DNA of 64,000 nt from Phosphoribacter sp044220725 (lineage in GTDB: Bacteria; Actinomycetota; Actinomycetes; Actinomycetales; Dermatophilaceae), in contig JBGAQN010000002.1 in the NCBI GenBank assembly GCA_044220725.1, positions 20,883 through 84,882 of the forward strand, given 5' to 3'. This document shows, one piece after another, positions 15,625 through 24,509 of the stretch. Position numbers and translations under genes: made by a program. The notes under the pieces are model-generated. The model saw nothing but the letters and a program-made list of their open reading frames with translations, was not told where the DNA came from and searched no databases. Within the stretch, counting starts at the first letter, position 1; each line of letters starts with the position of its first letter.

Positions 15625-16485
15625 CTACTTGAGCAGGCGGGACATCCGGCGGTCGGCCAACGGTTTGCCGCCGGTCTGACAGGTCGCGCAATACTGCAGC
15701 GAGGTGTCGGCGAACGACACCTCCCGCACGACGTCACCGCACTCGGGGCACGGCATACCGGTGCGGCCATGGACGCGCATCCCGGCGCGCTTGGCGTCCT
15801 TCAACTCAGCGGCGGGCTTGCCCGACGCGGCCGCGACCGCGCCGACCAGGGTCTCGCGCAACGCGGCATATAGGCGCGAAACTGACTCAGCAGGAAGGGA
15901 ACTCGCGATCGCGAACGGCGAAAGACGCGCCACGTGCAAGATCTCGTCGGAATACGCGTTGCCCACCCCGGCGAGGAACTCCTGGTCGCGCAGCAGCCCC
16001 TTGATCTGGGTGCGCCGCCCCGTGAGCATCCCCGCGAACGCCTCCTCGGTCAGCTCCGCCCCCATTGGGTCGGGCCCCAGCCGCGCGATCCCCGGGACGT
16101 CGCGCACGTCGCGGACGAGGTATGCCGCGAGCGACTTCTTCGTCCCGGCCTCGGTGAGATCGAAGCCAGACCCGTCCGACAGCCGCACCCGCAGCGCAAT
16201 CGGCGACTTGCCCGGCCGAATGACCGTGGCTGGGATGGCGTCCGACCAGCGCAACCACCCCGCCCGCGCGAGATGGAACACCAGATGTATGCCGTCCACG
16301 TCGACATCGAGGAACTTCCCGTGCCGATGCACGCCGTCGACCGGACCGCCTGCGAGCGCCGACGGCGGCGGGTCGTAGGTCTTGAGCACCGAGATCGACC
16401 CGAGCTCGACCCCGAACACGCCCAGCCCGACCGCTCGCTGCGCGAGGAAGTTGACGAGCGCCTGCACTTCGGGCAGTTCGGGCAT
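15625..16485 (-). CDS. Fpg/Nei family DNA glycosylase
   Basis: Protein of 286 aa starting MPELPEVQ, with the catalytic Pro2 and Glu3 of the family. Other features: a beta-sandwich N-domain ending FDLTEAGTKKSLAAYLV, the H2TH region GLLRDQEFLAGVGNAYSDEILH with Lys/Asn contacts, and a C-terminal zinc finger CPECGDVV...YCATCQTGGK. It removes oxidised bases and cleaves the abasic strand by beta,delta-elimination. The ending GGKPLADRRMSRLLK suggests an actinobacterial Nei-like branch rather than classic MutM, so no gene symbol is given. It serves as the in-window reference for the truncated Fpg-like protein of the transposon. Confidence 0.93.
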   Translation of the reverse strand: MPELPEVQALVNFLAQRAVGLGVFGVELGSISVLKTYDPPPSALAGGPVDGVHRHGKFLDVDVDGIHLVFHLARAGWLRWSDAIPATVIRPGKSPIALRVRLSDGSGFDLTEAGTKKSLAAYLVRDVRDVPGIARLGPDPMGAELTEEAFAGMLTGRRTQIKGLLRDQEFLAGVGNAYSDEILHVARLSPFAIASSLPAESVSRLYAALRETLVGAVAAASGKPAAELKDAKRAGMRVHGRTGMPCPECGDVVREVSFADTSLQYCATCQTGGKPLADRRMSRLLK

Positions 16486-16511
16486 GGCGGGGCCTCCTGA
16501 GCCGTCGAGGG

Positions 16512-17744
16512 TCAGTCCGGGCGATGGCCGGGATCGGGCCCACCCCGATCCGCAGGGGCCCCGAGCTCGGCGGGGCCCCCGGGTTCGGCGGGGCCCCCGA
16601 ACTCGGCGGGGCCCCCGAACTCGGCGGGGCCCCCGAACTCGGCCGGATCCGCCGCCCCGACCAACGACCCAGGGGCCGCCGCCGCGAGCACCCCGGCCGC
16701 CCGCAGCAGTCGCACCAACCCATACCCGTCCGGCGCATAGACGACCGGAGCCTGCTTGGCCGGCCGCGCCGGCTTGCCGGTGAGCTCCTCGGTCGCCACC
16801 GGCAGACCGTGGGACAGCACCTGCTCGGCGGGTGTCAGTTGCCGGATGGCCACCGCAGCCACCCGCTTCGGGCGGGCATCGAGGAAGTCCTGATAGATCG
16901 TCGGGTCATGCTGGCCGTCGTCACCGATGAGCAACCACTTGATCTTGGGGAAGTCCTTGGCCAGCCGATCCAGGCAGGCCCGCTTGTGGTCCTGTCCGCT
17001 GCGGAACCAGCCGGTGTTCGTCGGCCCCCAGTCGGTGAGCAGCAGCGGCCCGATGGGGAAGCCGTTTCGCTTGAGAAACCGAGTCAGGGTCGGCGCGGTG
17101 TTCCAGGCCCCCGTCGACACGAAAATGATTGGTGCGCCAGGGTGTTCGGCCATGATCGTCCGATAGAGCGGCGCCATTCCTGGCACCACCTTGCGGGCGT
17201 TCTCGTGCCGGACGAACGTGTTCCACGCGGCGATCAGCGGGCGCGGCAGCGAGGTCGTGATCACGGTGTCGTCGATGTCGCTGATCAGCCCAAATCGAGC
17301 CTCTGGCGCAACGATGTAGACGCTGGCCTGCACCGGCTCGCACCCTTGCGCGCTGATCGAGACCTCGTGCCACCCCGGCGGCAGCCCGTGCCCGCGGAAG
17401 GTGAGGTCGATGTGGCCGCTGCGGTCACTGCGGCCGTGAGCGACGTGGTGTCCGACACGCACCTCGATGGGCACATTCATCGCCGGTGCGCTGAAGAATG
17501 ATCGCCAACCTCGCCGAGCGAGGTAGGGCGAGCGCATCCCGCCATACGTCGCGTCCTGGCGTGGCTCGTCGTCGTCGTTGTGATCGCGCCCGAGGACCAC
17601 CCGGGCAAACACCCGGACAAACTCGGTCGAGCCGTAGCCCGTGTGGCTGATGACGCGCGTCCCCCACCCGCGCCGACGGAGCACGCGCTCCCGTTGGGAG
17701 TTCCAGGCGTCCTCGACAACTGCCGAGGCGTGCGGGCGCGGCAT
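16512..17744 (-). CDS. App1-type phosphatase domain protein (DUF2183)
   Basis: Protein of 410 aa. The core RFGLISDIDDTVITTSLPRP contains the DxDxT haloacid-dehalogenase nucleophile motif, followed by IIFVSTGAWNTAPTLTRFL and LLIGDDGQHDPTIYQ, the other HAD motifs of the App1/DUF2183 family, whose yeast member is a phosphatidate phosphatase. The N-terminal region is a beta-rich domain (IEVRVGHHVAHGR...GWHEVSI). The C-terminal 60 residues are a repetitive Gly-Pro-Ala-Glu-Phe tail of unknown use. It lies 26 bp upstream of the glycosylase gene in the same direction. The start ATG 17744 lies within a GCGGCATAC motif copy. Confidence 0.85.
   Translation of the reverse strand: MPRPHASAVVEDAWNSQRERVLRRRGWGTRVISHTGYGSTEFVRVFARVVLGRDHNDDDEPRQDATYGGMRSPYLARRGWRSFFSAPAMNVPIEVRVGHHVAHGRSDRSGHIDLTFRGHGLPPGWHEVSISAQGCEPVQASVYIVAPEARFGLISDIDDTVITTSLPRPLIAAWNTFVRHENARKVVPGMAPLYRTIMAEHPGAPIIFVSTGAWNTAPTLTRFLKRNGFPIGPLLLTDWGPTNTGWFRSGQDHKRACLDRLAKDFPKIKWLLIGDDGQHDPTIYQDFLDARPKRVAAVAIRQLTPAEQVLSHGLPVATEELTGKPARPAKQAPVVYAPDGYGLVRLLRAAGVLAAAAPGSLVGAADPAEFGGPAEFGGPAEFGGPAEPGGPAELGAPADRGGPDPGHRPD
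16568..16639. repeat. 18-bp in-frame tandem repeat, 4 units
   Basis: Four units of CGGCGGGGCCCCCGAACT (first unit with GGGTT) in the 3' end of the App1-type gene, encoding a six-residue Gly-Pro-Ala-Glu-Phe-Gly repeat. Three of the units are identical, suggesting recent expansion. Confidence 0.9.
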
Positions 17745-17775
17745 ACGGGAAGGCTAGGGCATCCAGGTATGCCGC
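17738..17775. repeat. inverted pair of the GTATGCCG motif between divergent genes
   Basis: GCGGCATAC (17738-17746) faces GTATGCCGC (17767-17775) across 20 bases, at the start of the App1-type gene and upstream of the divergent cupin gene. See the motif finding. Confidence 0.7.
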
Positions 17776-17898
17776 CCGCCCAACCCTCGGGGGATTAAGG
17801 TCAAGTCATCGACTCGGTCGAGTCCGCGGTGCTCGCCTCACCGGCGCCCGCCACGGCCTCGTGCGGAGGGTGACCACACGGCATACGGAGGAGCAGCC

Positions 17899-18291
17899 AT
17901 GAGCGGATGGTCAGGGAACATCGAGCGCACGACCGTGGACAACCACAACTTCCGCACCGTGTTGGCCACCGGCACGCACCTGCAGCTCGTGGTGATGCGC
18001 CTGGCGCCCGGTGAGGAGATCGGGCTGGAGGTGCACGAGCACGGCGACCAGTTCCTGCGGGTCGAGGAAGGCGCCGCCATGGTGACCCTCGGGCCGGACG
18101 ACGAGATCGTCGAGCAGACTGTGGCGCTCGGGGAGGACTGGGGCTGCGTCATCCCGGCCGGGACGTGGCACAACGTCATCAACTGCGGCAAGGGCCCCCT
18201 CAAGCTCTATTCGATCTATGCCCCTCCGGAGCACCCGGACGGCACGGTCCACCAGACCAAGGCCGACGCCGAGGCCGACGAGCACCACTGA
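17899..18291 (+). CDS. cupin-domain protein
   Basis: Protein of 130 aa. The two cupin motifs are recognisable: GLEVHEHGDQFLRVEEGAAM (H-x-H...E metal ligands) and IPAGTWHNVIN (second His). The single-domain cupin barrel could bind a metal and act as a dioxygenase, isomerase or sensor; the substrate is not evident. ATG at 17899 has an excellent ribosome site (GGAGGAGC). It ends 4 bp before the MalY-type lyase gene and the two are surely co-transcribed. The His-rich acidic tail ends DEHH. Confidence 0.9.
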   Translation: MSGWSGNIERTTVDNHNFRTVLATGTHLQLVVMRLAPGEEIGLEVHEHGDQFLRVEEGAAMVTLGPDDEIVEQTVALGEDWGCVIPAGTWHNVINCGKGPLKLYSIYAPPEHPDGTVHQTKADAEADEHH

Positions 18292-18295
18292 TCTC

Positions 18296-19459
18296 ATGCC
18301 GCTGGACCTGCAGTGCCGCACGCCCGAGCAGTTGCGCGCGCGGCGCACGCTCAAGTGGACGGCATACCCGCCGGACGTGCTGCCGATGTGGGTGGCCGAG
18401 ATGGACTACCCCGTATGCCGTGCCGTCGCCTCCGCGCTGACCCGCGCCGTCGCGGCCGAGAGCTTCGGCTATCCGTCCGGGGTGGTGCGCGGCGAACTGG
18501 CCGACGCGTTGGTCGCGTGGCAGGGGCAGCGACACGGGTGGAGGATCGACCCGGACGGGGTGCACCTGGTCGGTGACGTCATGCACGGGGTGTCGTTGGC
18601 GATCCGCTATTTCAGCGGGCCGGACGACCCGGTGGTCATCCCGACGCCGGTCTACATGCCGTTCTTCGACGTCGTGCGGCTCACCGGCCGACCGCAGATC
18701 CATGTGCCGATGGCGAGGGATGGCGCGCGCTGGACCTTCGACCTGGCCGGGATCGACGCCGCGCTCGCCAGCGGCGGCCGGACGGTGCTCATCTCGAGCC
18801 CGCACAACCCGCTCGGCCGGGTTTTCGACGCTGGTGAGCTAGCCGGGCTGGCTGAGGTCGTCGAACGGCACGGCGCCCGCGTGGTGTCCGACGAGATCCA
18901 CGCCCCTCTGGTCTTCGAACGCCCCCACATCCCGTATGCCGCGTGCTCACCCGCCGCTGCCGCTCACGCCATCACCGTGGTGTCGGCATCGAAAGCGTGG
19001 AACCTGCCCGGGCTCAAGTGCGCGCAGGTCATCACGTCGAACGCCGCTGACCTGGCGACGTGGCGGGCGATCCCCATGTGGGAGACGGTCGGGGTGTCCA
19101 CGCTCGGGATGGAGGCGAGCATCGCGGCATACCGGGACGGCGGGGAGTGGCTCGACGAGGTGCGGGGCGAGTTGGCGGTCTGTCGGGACGTCGTGGCGGC
19201 GACTGTCGCGGGGTGGCCGGGGGTGTCGACGGTGGCCAATGAGGGGACCTATCTGCAGTGGCTCGACTTCGGCGAGCTCGGGCTGGAGGTGGAGCCGGCC
19301 GACTGGCTGCTGGAACAGGCCCGGGTGGCGGTCAACTCCGGGGTGCCATTCGGCGGACAGGCGCGGCGGTTTGCGCGGCTGAACTTTGCGACGACCCGGG
19401 CGTTGTTGGACGAGGGGTTGGGGCACATCGAGCGGGCGCTGAGGCGGCGCCGGGGCTGA
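18296..19459 (+). CDS. MalY/PatB-family PLP-dependent C-S beta-lyase (aminotransferase class I/II fold)
   Basis: Protein of 387 aa. Fold-type I PLP features: ISSPHNPLGRVF (Asn of the PNP motif), VVSDEIHAPLVF (Asp that holds the pyridine nitrogen) and SASKAWNLPGLKCA with the Schiff-base Lys. The WTAYPPDVLPMWVAEMDYP start is characteristic of MalY/PatB cystathionine beta-lyases, which cleave C-S bonds to give pyruvate, ammonia and a thiol. ATG 18296 sits just after the cupin stop; a frame beginning at 18218 would overlap that gene without homology. Confidence 0.9.
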   Translation: MPLDLQCRTPEQLRARRTLKWTAYPPDVLPMWVAEMDYPVCRAVASALTRAVAAESFGYPSGVVRGELADALVAWQGQRHGWRIDPDGVHLVGDVMHGVSLAIRYFSGPDDPVVIPTPVYMPFFDVVRLTGRPQIHVPMARDGARWTFDLAGIDAALASGGRTVLISSPHNPLGRVFDAGELAGLAEVVERHGARVVSDEIHAPLVFERPHIPYAACSPAAAAHAITVVSASKAWNLPGLKCAQVITSNAADLATWRAIPMWETVGVSTLGMEASIAAYRDGGEWLDEVRGELAVCRDVVAATVAGWPGVSTVANEGTYLQWLDFGELGLEVEPADWLLEQARVAVNSGVPFGGQARRFARLNFATTRALLDEGLGHIERALRRRRG

Positions 19460-19509
19460 CCCGAGCCTGAGGCGGCGCCGGGGCTGAGCCGAGGCTGATT
19501 CGGGAGAAG

Positions 19510-21561
19510 ATGTCTGTCATGCGAGTTGGGTTTCGTCGGCGTTCGGCATTGGTGGCTGTCGGTCTGTTGACCCTCGGCGGGTCCTTGGCCGCGTGCACGA
19601 GCGCACCGGAGCCGCCCAAGCCCGAAGCCGCTGCTGCCGCGTTGGCTGGTGGACTCACCTCGGGAGATTTGGGCTCGGTCGCGTTCGACGGCGCCACACC
19701 CACGGCCGCGGCCGAGTCGGTCCGCAACGCGGTCGGTGGGCTAGGGAGCATCGGGCGCAGCGTCACCGTCGAGTCGGTCACGACCGCTTCGGAGGACCCC
19801 GCCCAGGCGAGGGTCACTCTGCGATGGAGTTGGGATCTGGCTGGGCCGGAGGGCAAGTGGACCTACGTCACCGACGCCAAGCTGGTCCGGGCGGCGGACC
19901 AGAGCTGGCACGTCCTGTGGTCACCGACCCTCGTGGAGCCCAAACTGACGGCGACCGAACGACTCGTGCTCGACCGCAAGCAAGCTCCCCGGGGCTCGAT
20001 CCTGGGCGCCAATGGCGACGTCCTGGTCGGGCTCAAGGACGTCTATCGGGTCGGCATCGACAAGGGTCGGGTGAGCGCCGAACAGGCGCAGACGTCCGCC
20101 GCCGCGTTGGCGACGCTCATGGGGATCGACGGGACGGCATACGTCAAGAGCGTCGCCGCCTCGGGGCCGCAGCAGTTCGTGGTCGCCATCACGTTGCGCA
20201 TCGACGACGCCCGAATTGCCGGCAAGACCGCCGCGGTGCAGGCCATTCCCGGTGGGGCCGCGATGCCAGGGCAAGCGATGCTCGCCCCGACGGCGACCTT
20301 CGCGCGCGCGTTGCTCGGGACGGTCGGGCCCGCCACTGCCGAGGTGGTCGCCAAGTCCGGCGGACGCGTTTCTGGGACGGACACCGTGGGGTTGTCCGGA
20401 CTGCAGTTGCGCTATGACGAGGCGCTGTCGGGTCAACCTGGGGTCGTGGTGACGGCCAAGGGAACCGATGCCGGCGGGGCATCGACATCGCGGGTGCTGT
20501 TCACCCGACCGCCGGTTCCCGGAGTGTCACTGACGACGACATTGGAACGGGCCGCCCAGGACACCGCAGAAGCGGTGCTGGCCGGTGCGAGCGGGGCAGC
20601 GAGTCTCGTGGCCATCCGCCCGTCGACCGGCGAAGTCGTGGCTGCCGCGAATTCGCCTGGCGCCAAGGGACTTCCGCTGGCAACGACTGGACAGGCTGCG
20701 CCTGGATCGACCTTCAAGGTGGTCTCCTCCCTGGCCTTGTTGCGGGCCGGATTGACCCCAGAATCGCCGCTGAGTTGCACCGAGAACATCACGGTCGATG
20801 GGCGTGTGTTCAAGAACTACGACGATTACCCCGCTGGTCGACTGGGCGAGTTGCCGTTGCGCACCGCGCTGGCGAACTCGTGCAACACCGCATTCATCTC
20901 GGCCCGAGGGTCGGTGAGCCAAGCCGATCTGGCCGACGCCGCCGCCGCGCTCGGTATGGGAGTGCCCTACGACACCGGGTATAGCGGGTTTGTCGGCTCG
21001 GTGCCGCGCGAGGCAACCCAGACCGAACACGCAGCCTCGATGATCGGCCAGGGCAAGATCACCGCATCGGCCCTGACCATGGCGACGATCGTTGCGACCA
21101 TCGCGCGCGGCCAGACTCTGGTCCCCCGCCTGGTGGACCGACCGGCGTCCAGTGCCGGGACCGCGTCGGGCACGGGTGAGGGCGTGAGCGACGGTTCGGG
21201 CTCAGGTGACTCAGGCTCTGTCGGTGCCGGCGCGAGCGCGAGCCCCTCGCCGAGTTCACCCCCTGCGCCGATCACCCCGCAGGCTCCTCAGAAGCCCCTC
21301 ACCGCTGACGAGGCCCAGGCGTTGCGCAGCATGTTGGCTGGCGTCGTTTCCGAGGGCAGCGCCCGCTCGCTCGCCGGGATCGCCGAGGGAGCCAAGACGG
21401 GAACCGCCGAGTTCGCCGCTGACGGGACAACAAAGGCCCACGCCTGGATGATCGCCATCCGCGGTGACCTCGCGGTCGCCGTCTACGTCGAGGAAGGCCT
21501 CTCCGGATCCAAGACCGCCGGGCCGCTCATGGCCGCCTTCCTCCAGGGGTATGCCGGCTAG
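19510..21561 (+). CDS. penicillin-binding transpeptidase lipoprotein with MecA-type N-domain
   Basis: Protein of 683 aa. Type II signal peptide with lipobox SLAAC, Cys29 lipidated. Residues about 35-145 resemble the NTF2-like MecA_N domain, 150-330 a PBP dimerisation domain, and 345-683 the transpeptidase: S400-TFK, S457-C-N459 and K629-TG. It crosslinks peptidoglycan and, like other class B PBPs of this type, may confer intrinsic low beta-lactam affinity. A Ser/Gly/Pro-rich insert (about 546-590) sits between SxN and KTG, which is unusual and probably a surface loop. GGGAGA precedes ATG 19510. Stands alone, downstream of the MalY-type gene. Confidence 0.93.
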   Translation: MSVMRVGFRRRSALVAVGLLTLGGSLAACTSAPEPPKPEAAAAALAGGLTSGDLGSVAFDGATPTAAAESVRNAVGGLGSIGRSVTVESVTTASEDPAQARVTLRWSWDLAGPEGKWTYVTDAKLVRAADQSWHVLWSPTLVEPKLTATERLVLDRKQAPRGSILGANGDVLVGLKDVYRVGIDKGRVSAEQAQTSAAALATLMGIDGTAYVKSVAASGPQQFVVAITLRIDDARIAGKTAAVQAIPGGAAMPGQAMLAPTATFARALLGTVGPATAEVVAKSGGRVSGTDTVGLSGLQLRYDEALSGQPGVVVTAKGTDAGGASTSRVLFTRPPVPGVSLTTTLERAAQDTAEAVLAGASGAASLVAIRPSTGEVVAAANSPGAKGLPLATTGQAAPGSTFKVVSSLALLRAGLTPESPLSCTENITVDGRVFKNYDDYPAGRLGELPLRTALANSCNTAFISARGSVSQADLADAAAALGMGVPYDTGYSGFVGSVPREATQTEHAASMIGQGKITASALTMATIVATIARGQTLVPRLVDRPASSAGTASGTGEGVSDGSGSGDSGSVGAGASASPSPSSPPAPITPQAPQKPLTADEAQALRSMLAGVVSEGSARSLAGIAEGAKTGTAEFAADGTTKAHAWMIAIRGDLAVAVYVEEGLSGSKTAGPLMAAFLQGYAG

Positions 21562-21600
21562 CCACCTCCGCGGACGCCTCACCTCTGGGTGCTCTCGACC

Positions 21601-21690
21601 TTGCCGTCTCGGTTCCTGCCGTCTCGGTTCCTGCCGTCTCGGTTCTGGCCGTCTCGGTTCCTGCCGTCTCGGTTCTGGCCGTCTCGCTTC
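21601..21690. repeat. 15-bp tandem repeat, 6 units
   Basis: Six units of (CTG/TGG/TTG)CCGTCTCGGTTC begin 40 bp after the penicillin-binding protein gene. The period is a multiple of three but no convincing gene reads through it. Confidence 0.9.
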
Positions 21691-21733
21691 TGGGAAAACC
21701 CTCGCCAAAGATAGGAATTCAGCCTCTCAACCA

Positions 21734-21828
21734 CCTGATCGACCGGAAATCATCGGCGAGTGTGAGGTTTTCGGGTACATCAGGCCCTGATCGACCGGAA
21801 ATCATCGGCGAGTGTGAGGTTTTCCGGT
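21734..21828. repeat. two direct repeats of about 43 bp, 52 bp apart
   Basis: The blocks starting at 21734 and 21786 share CCTGATCGACCGGAAATC, then ATCGGCGAGTGTGAGGTTTT and C(G/C)GGT. In the second copy ACCGGAAA and TTTCCGGT form an inverted pair, so each unit can fold. The origin is unknown (mobile-element end or small repetitive element). The 468-base gap 21562-22029 holds only these repeats, the 15-bp array and the ribosome site at 22020-22026. Confidence 0.75.
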
Positions 21829-22032
21829 GAGATTCCAGCGGGGGCACACGAGTGGGTACCGGACCTGGGAAGGAGCGTTGACGGGGAAGGGGCAGAGACG
21901 GCATACCGGGAGCACGGGACCGTCAAGCAGCGGTCCCGAGGTTGCGTTCCTGCGGCGTTTGGAGTCGGATGGACCCAGCAGGAAACCGCGGCCCCGCCGC
22001 ACGCGGGCGGCCGCTCGAGAAGGAGGCAGATG

Positions 22033-22449
22033 ATGTCCGACACGCAGCAGGCCGAGGTGGTCGACGAGGGATCGATCGCGCCCGACACCGTCGAGGTGAG
22101 CGCGCTGTTGTCCCACGACCTCAACCACGTGTGGCATGTGCTGAGCACCAATGATGGTGTCGCGGCGTTCCTCGGCGAGGGCGCCAAGCTCGGTAACAAG
22201 GGCGAGCATTGGCGGGCCGTCGACGGCACGCACGGTGTCTGGCGCAGCTACCACCCCATGGAGCAGGTCCGGCTCTCGTGGCACGCCTCCGAAGACGCCC
22301 CCCGCTCGCTTGTAGACCTCCACCTGGACCCCCAGGGAGAGCAGACCTTCGTCTCTATCCGGCACGAGCACGTCGCTGGCGACCTCGACGCGATGAAAGC
22401 GCGCTGGTCCGAGGCCCTCGCGCGGCTGGACGCTGCCGCCGGGCACTGA
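22033..22449 (+). CDS. SRPBCC (START/AHSA1-like) domain protein
   Basis: Protein of 138 aa. The helix-grip fold is suggested by DTVEVSALLSHDLNHVWHVLS at the start, HWRAVDGTHGVWRSYHPMEQVRLSWHA in the middle and the C-terminal helix MKARWSEALARLDAAAG. Such proteins bind hydrophobic ligands or act as Hsp90 co-chaperone-like factors; no ligand is evident. Two adjacent ATG codons occur at 22030 and 22033; AAGGAGG at 22020-22026 gives the better spacing to the second. The upstream frame from 21814 runs through repeat DNA and is not part of the protein. Confidence 0.75.
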   Translation: MSDTQQAEVVDEGSIAPDTVEVSALLSHDLNHVWHVLSTNDGVAAFLGEGAKLGNKGEHWRAVDGTHGVWRSYHPMEQVRLSWHASEDAPRSLVDLHLDPQGEQTFVSIRHEHVAGDLDAMKARWSEALARLDAAAGH

Positions 22450-22569
22450 ACTCGACCGCGTCGGCGGGCCGCCGCTGGGTCGGCAGCACCAGAGTCGCTG
22501 TTTGCTCTCTGGCCACACCCTGGTGGCCTGCTGTTGGCATGAGGCGCTGGGGACGGCACACTCGTCGTC

Positions 22570-24498
22570 GTGACCGTCGCAGCTGCCTCCACTCCCTCGA
22601 GCACACCTGGCTCCTCAGGCTCGACCACGGGCCCTGGTGGGCCGCTGCGCGTTCCGCCTTCACCTCGGTCGGGACTGCGTCGCTGGCTGCCCATCCTCAC
22701 CTGGCTCCCGCACTACGAGCGGGGCTGGCTCAAGGACGACCTCCTGGCGGGGCTCAGCCTCACCGCGTTGCTCGTGCCGCAGGGGATGGCCTACGCCCAA
22801 CTCGCAGGCCTTCCGCCGATCACCGGGCTCTACACCTCGATCATGTGCCTTGTGGCGTATGCCGTATTCGGCCCGTCCCGGGTGCTCGTTCTGGGGCCGG
22901 ACTCATCGCTCGGACCGATGATCGCCGCCTCGATCTTGCCGCTGCTGGCATCGGGGGGCGACCCGGTCCGCGCCGTCGTCCTCGCCTCAGTCCAGTCGGT
23001 GCTCGTCGGCGTCTTCATGATCGCCGCCGGAGCTGCCAAGCTCGGGTTCGTCGCCGACCTTCTGTCCAAGCCGACGATGGTCGGCTACATGAACGGTCTG
23101 GCGCTGACGATCCTCGTCGGACAGGTGCGCAAACTCTGCGGTTTCTCGATCGAGGCCGATGGGCTGCTCGGCGAGATCGTGGCCACAACGGAGAAGATCC
23201 TCGCCGGCGCGACGAACATGTGGGCGTTGGGGATCGGTGTCCTCGCCCTGGTCGTCATGAAGGCGCTCCAGAAGGTGCTCCCGCGGGTCCCAGCCGTGCT
23301 GGTGGCCGTCATCATCGGCATCGCGGCATCCATGTCTTTCGATCTGCCCTCCAAAGGCGTCAAGGTGGTCGGAGATCTGCCGCAGGGGTTCCCCCCGTTG
23401 ACGATCCCGTGGGTCTCCATCGGTGACCTCGGCCTCTTGATCGCCGGTGCACTAGGGATCACCCTGGTTGCCCTTGCCGACACGATTTCGACGGCATCGG
23501 CATACGCCAGACGGACTGGACAGCCCGTGGACGGCAACCAGGAGATGGTCGGTATCGGTGCCGCCAACGTGCTCGCCGGCTTCTTCCAGGGCTTCGCAGT
23601 GAGCACGAGCGGCTCGCGGACCGCGGTGGCCTTCAAGGCCGGGGCTCGCAGCCAGGTCACCGGCCTCATGGGAGCGCTGGCCATTCTCGTGTTGCTCCTG
23701 GTCGCCCCGAACTTGTTGTCGGCCTTGCCGATGTCTGTCCTCGGCGCGATCGTCGTCATCGCCGCGTTCTCGCTCGCCGAAGTTGCTGCTGCGCGGAAGC
23801 TGTGGTCGCAACGTCGCGTGGAGTTCTGGTTGTCGATCGCTGCAACCCTTGCGGTGGCGGTGCTCGGAGTCTTGCCGGGCATCGGAGTTGCCGTCGGTCT
23901 CTCGATCCTCAACGTCTTCCGCCGGGCCTGGTGGCCCTACCAAGCGGTGCTGGGACGTGAGAAGGGCCACCCGGGCTACCACGACATCACCCACCGCCCC
24001 CGTCTGACCTCGATGCCGGGCCTGATCATCTTCCGATTCGACGCGCCCCTGTTCTTTGCCAACGCCCGGACCTTTGCCCAACAGGTGACTCGCTTGGCCT
24101 CGTCCGACCCGACGCCGAAGTGGATTCTCGTGGCCGGAGAGCCGATCTCGGACATCGACACCACGGCTGCCGACATGCTCGCCGAGCTGGTCGTCGACCT
24201 CGAGGAGCAAGGCACCACCCTGGCGTTCGCCGAGCTCAAGAGCGTGGTCAAGGGCAAGTTGGAGGCCTACGAGCTCGACGAGGTGACCGAGAAGATCCTC
24301 TACTTCCCGACGCTGAACGTCGCCGGGAAGGCCTACCGAGCCCAGTTCGGCACCGATTGGGGCGACACGGAGTTCCCGGCGATGTGGCCGCTTCCAGAGG
24401 GTGAGGTCACGGCGCTCGATGACACCGAGACCGATGACATCGAGACCGAGGCCGCCAGCAGCGTGGCTCCCGGGGTGGCTGCGGGCACCGACAGCTAG
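22570..24498 (+). CDS. SulP-family anion permease with STAS domain
   Basis: Protein of 642 aa from GTG 22570. The signature LVPQGMAYAQLAGLPPITGL near the first helices and the following VFGPSRVLVLGPDSSLG identify SulP/SLC26 transporters; about 10-12 membrane segments follow up to residue 470. The C-terminal part (from about 490) is a STAS domain: LIIFRFDAPLFFANARTF and DIDTTAADMLAELV. It moves sulfate, bicarbonate or another small anion, and the substrate cannot be fixed from sequence. The 50-residue acidic tail (DDTETDDIETE) after STAS is unusual. Confidence 0.93.
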   Translation: MTVAAASTPSSTPGSSGSTTGPGGPLRVPPSPRSGLRRWLPILTWLPHYERGWLKDDLLAGLSLTALLVPQGMAYAQLAGLPPITGLYTSIMCLVAYAVFGPSRVLVLGPDSSLGPMIAASILPLLASGGDPVRAVVLASVQSVLVGVFMIAAGAAKLGFVADLLSKPTMVGYMNGLALTILVGQVRKLCGFSIEADGLLGEIVATTEKILAGATNMWALGIGVLALVVMKALQKVLPRVPAVLVAVIIGIAASMSFDLPSKGVKVVGDLPQGFPPLTIPWVSIGDLGLLIAGALGITLVALADTISTASAYARRTGQPVDGNQEMVGIGAANVLAGFFQGFAVSTSGSRTAVAFKAGARSQVTGLMGALAILVLLLVAPNLLSALPMSVLGAIVVIAAFSLAEVAAARKLWSQRRVEFWLSIAATLAVAVLGVLPGIGVAVGLSILNVFRRAWWPYQAVLGREKGHPGYHDITHRPRLTSMPGLIIFRFDAPLFFANARTFAQQVTRLASSDPTPKWILVAGEPISDIDTTAADMLAELVVDLEEQGTTLAFAELKSVVKGKLEAYELDEVTEKILYFPTLNVAGKAYRAQFGTDWGDTEFPAMWPLPEGEVTALDDTETDDIETEAASSVAPGVAAGTDS

Positions 24499-24509
24499 AG
24501 TCCCCACTC

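Noticed and set aside
21734..21828. Direct repeats as a CRISPR array
   Set aside because: Only two copies, a 9-bp gap rather than a spacer of normal length, and no cas gene in the window.
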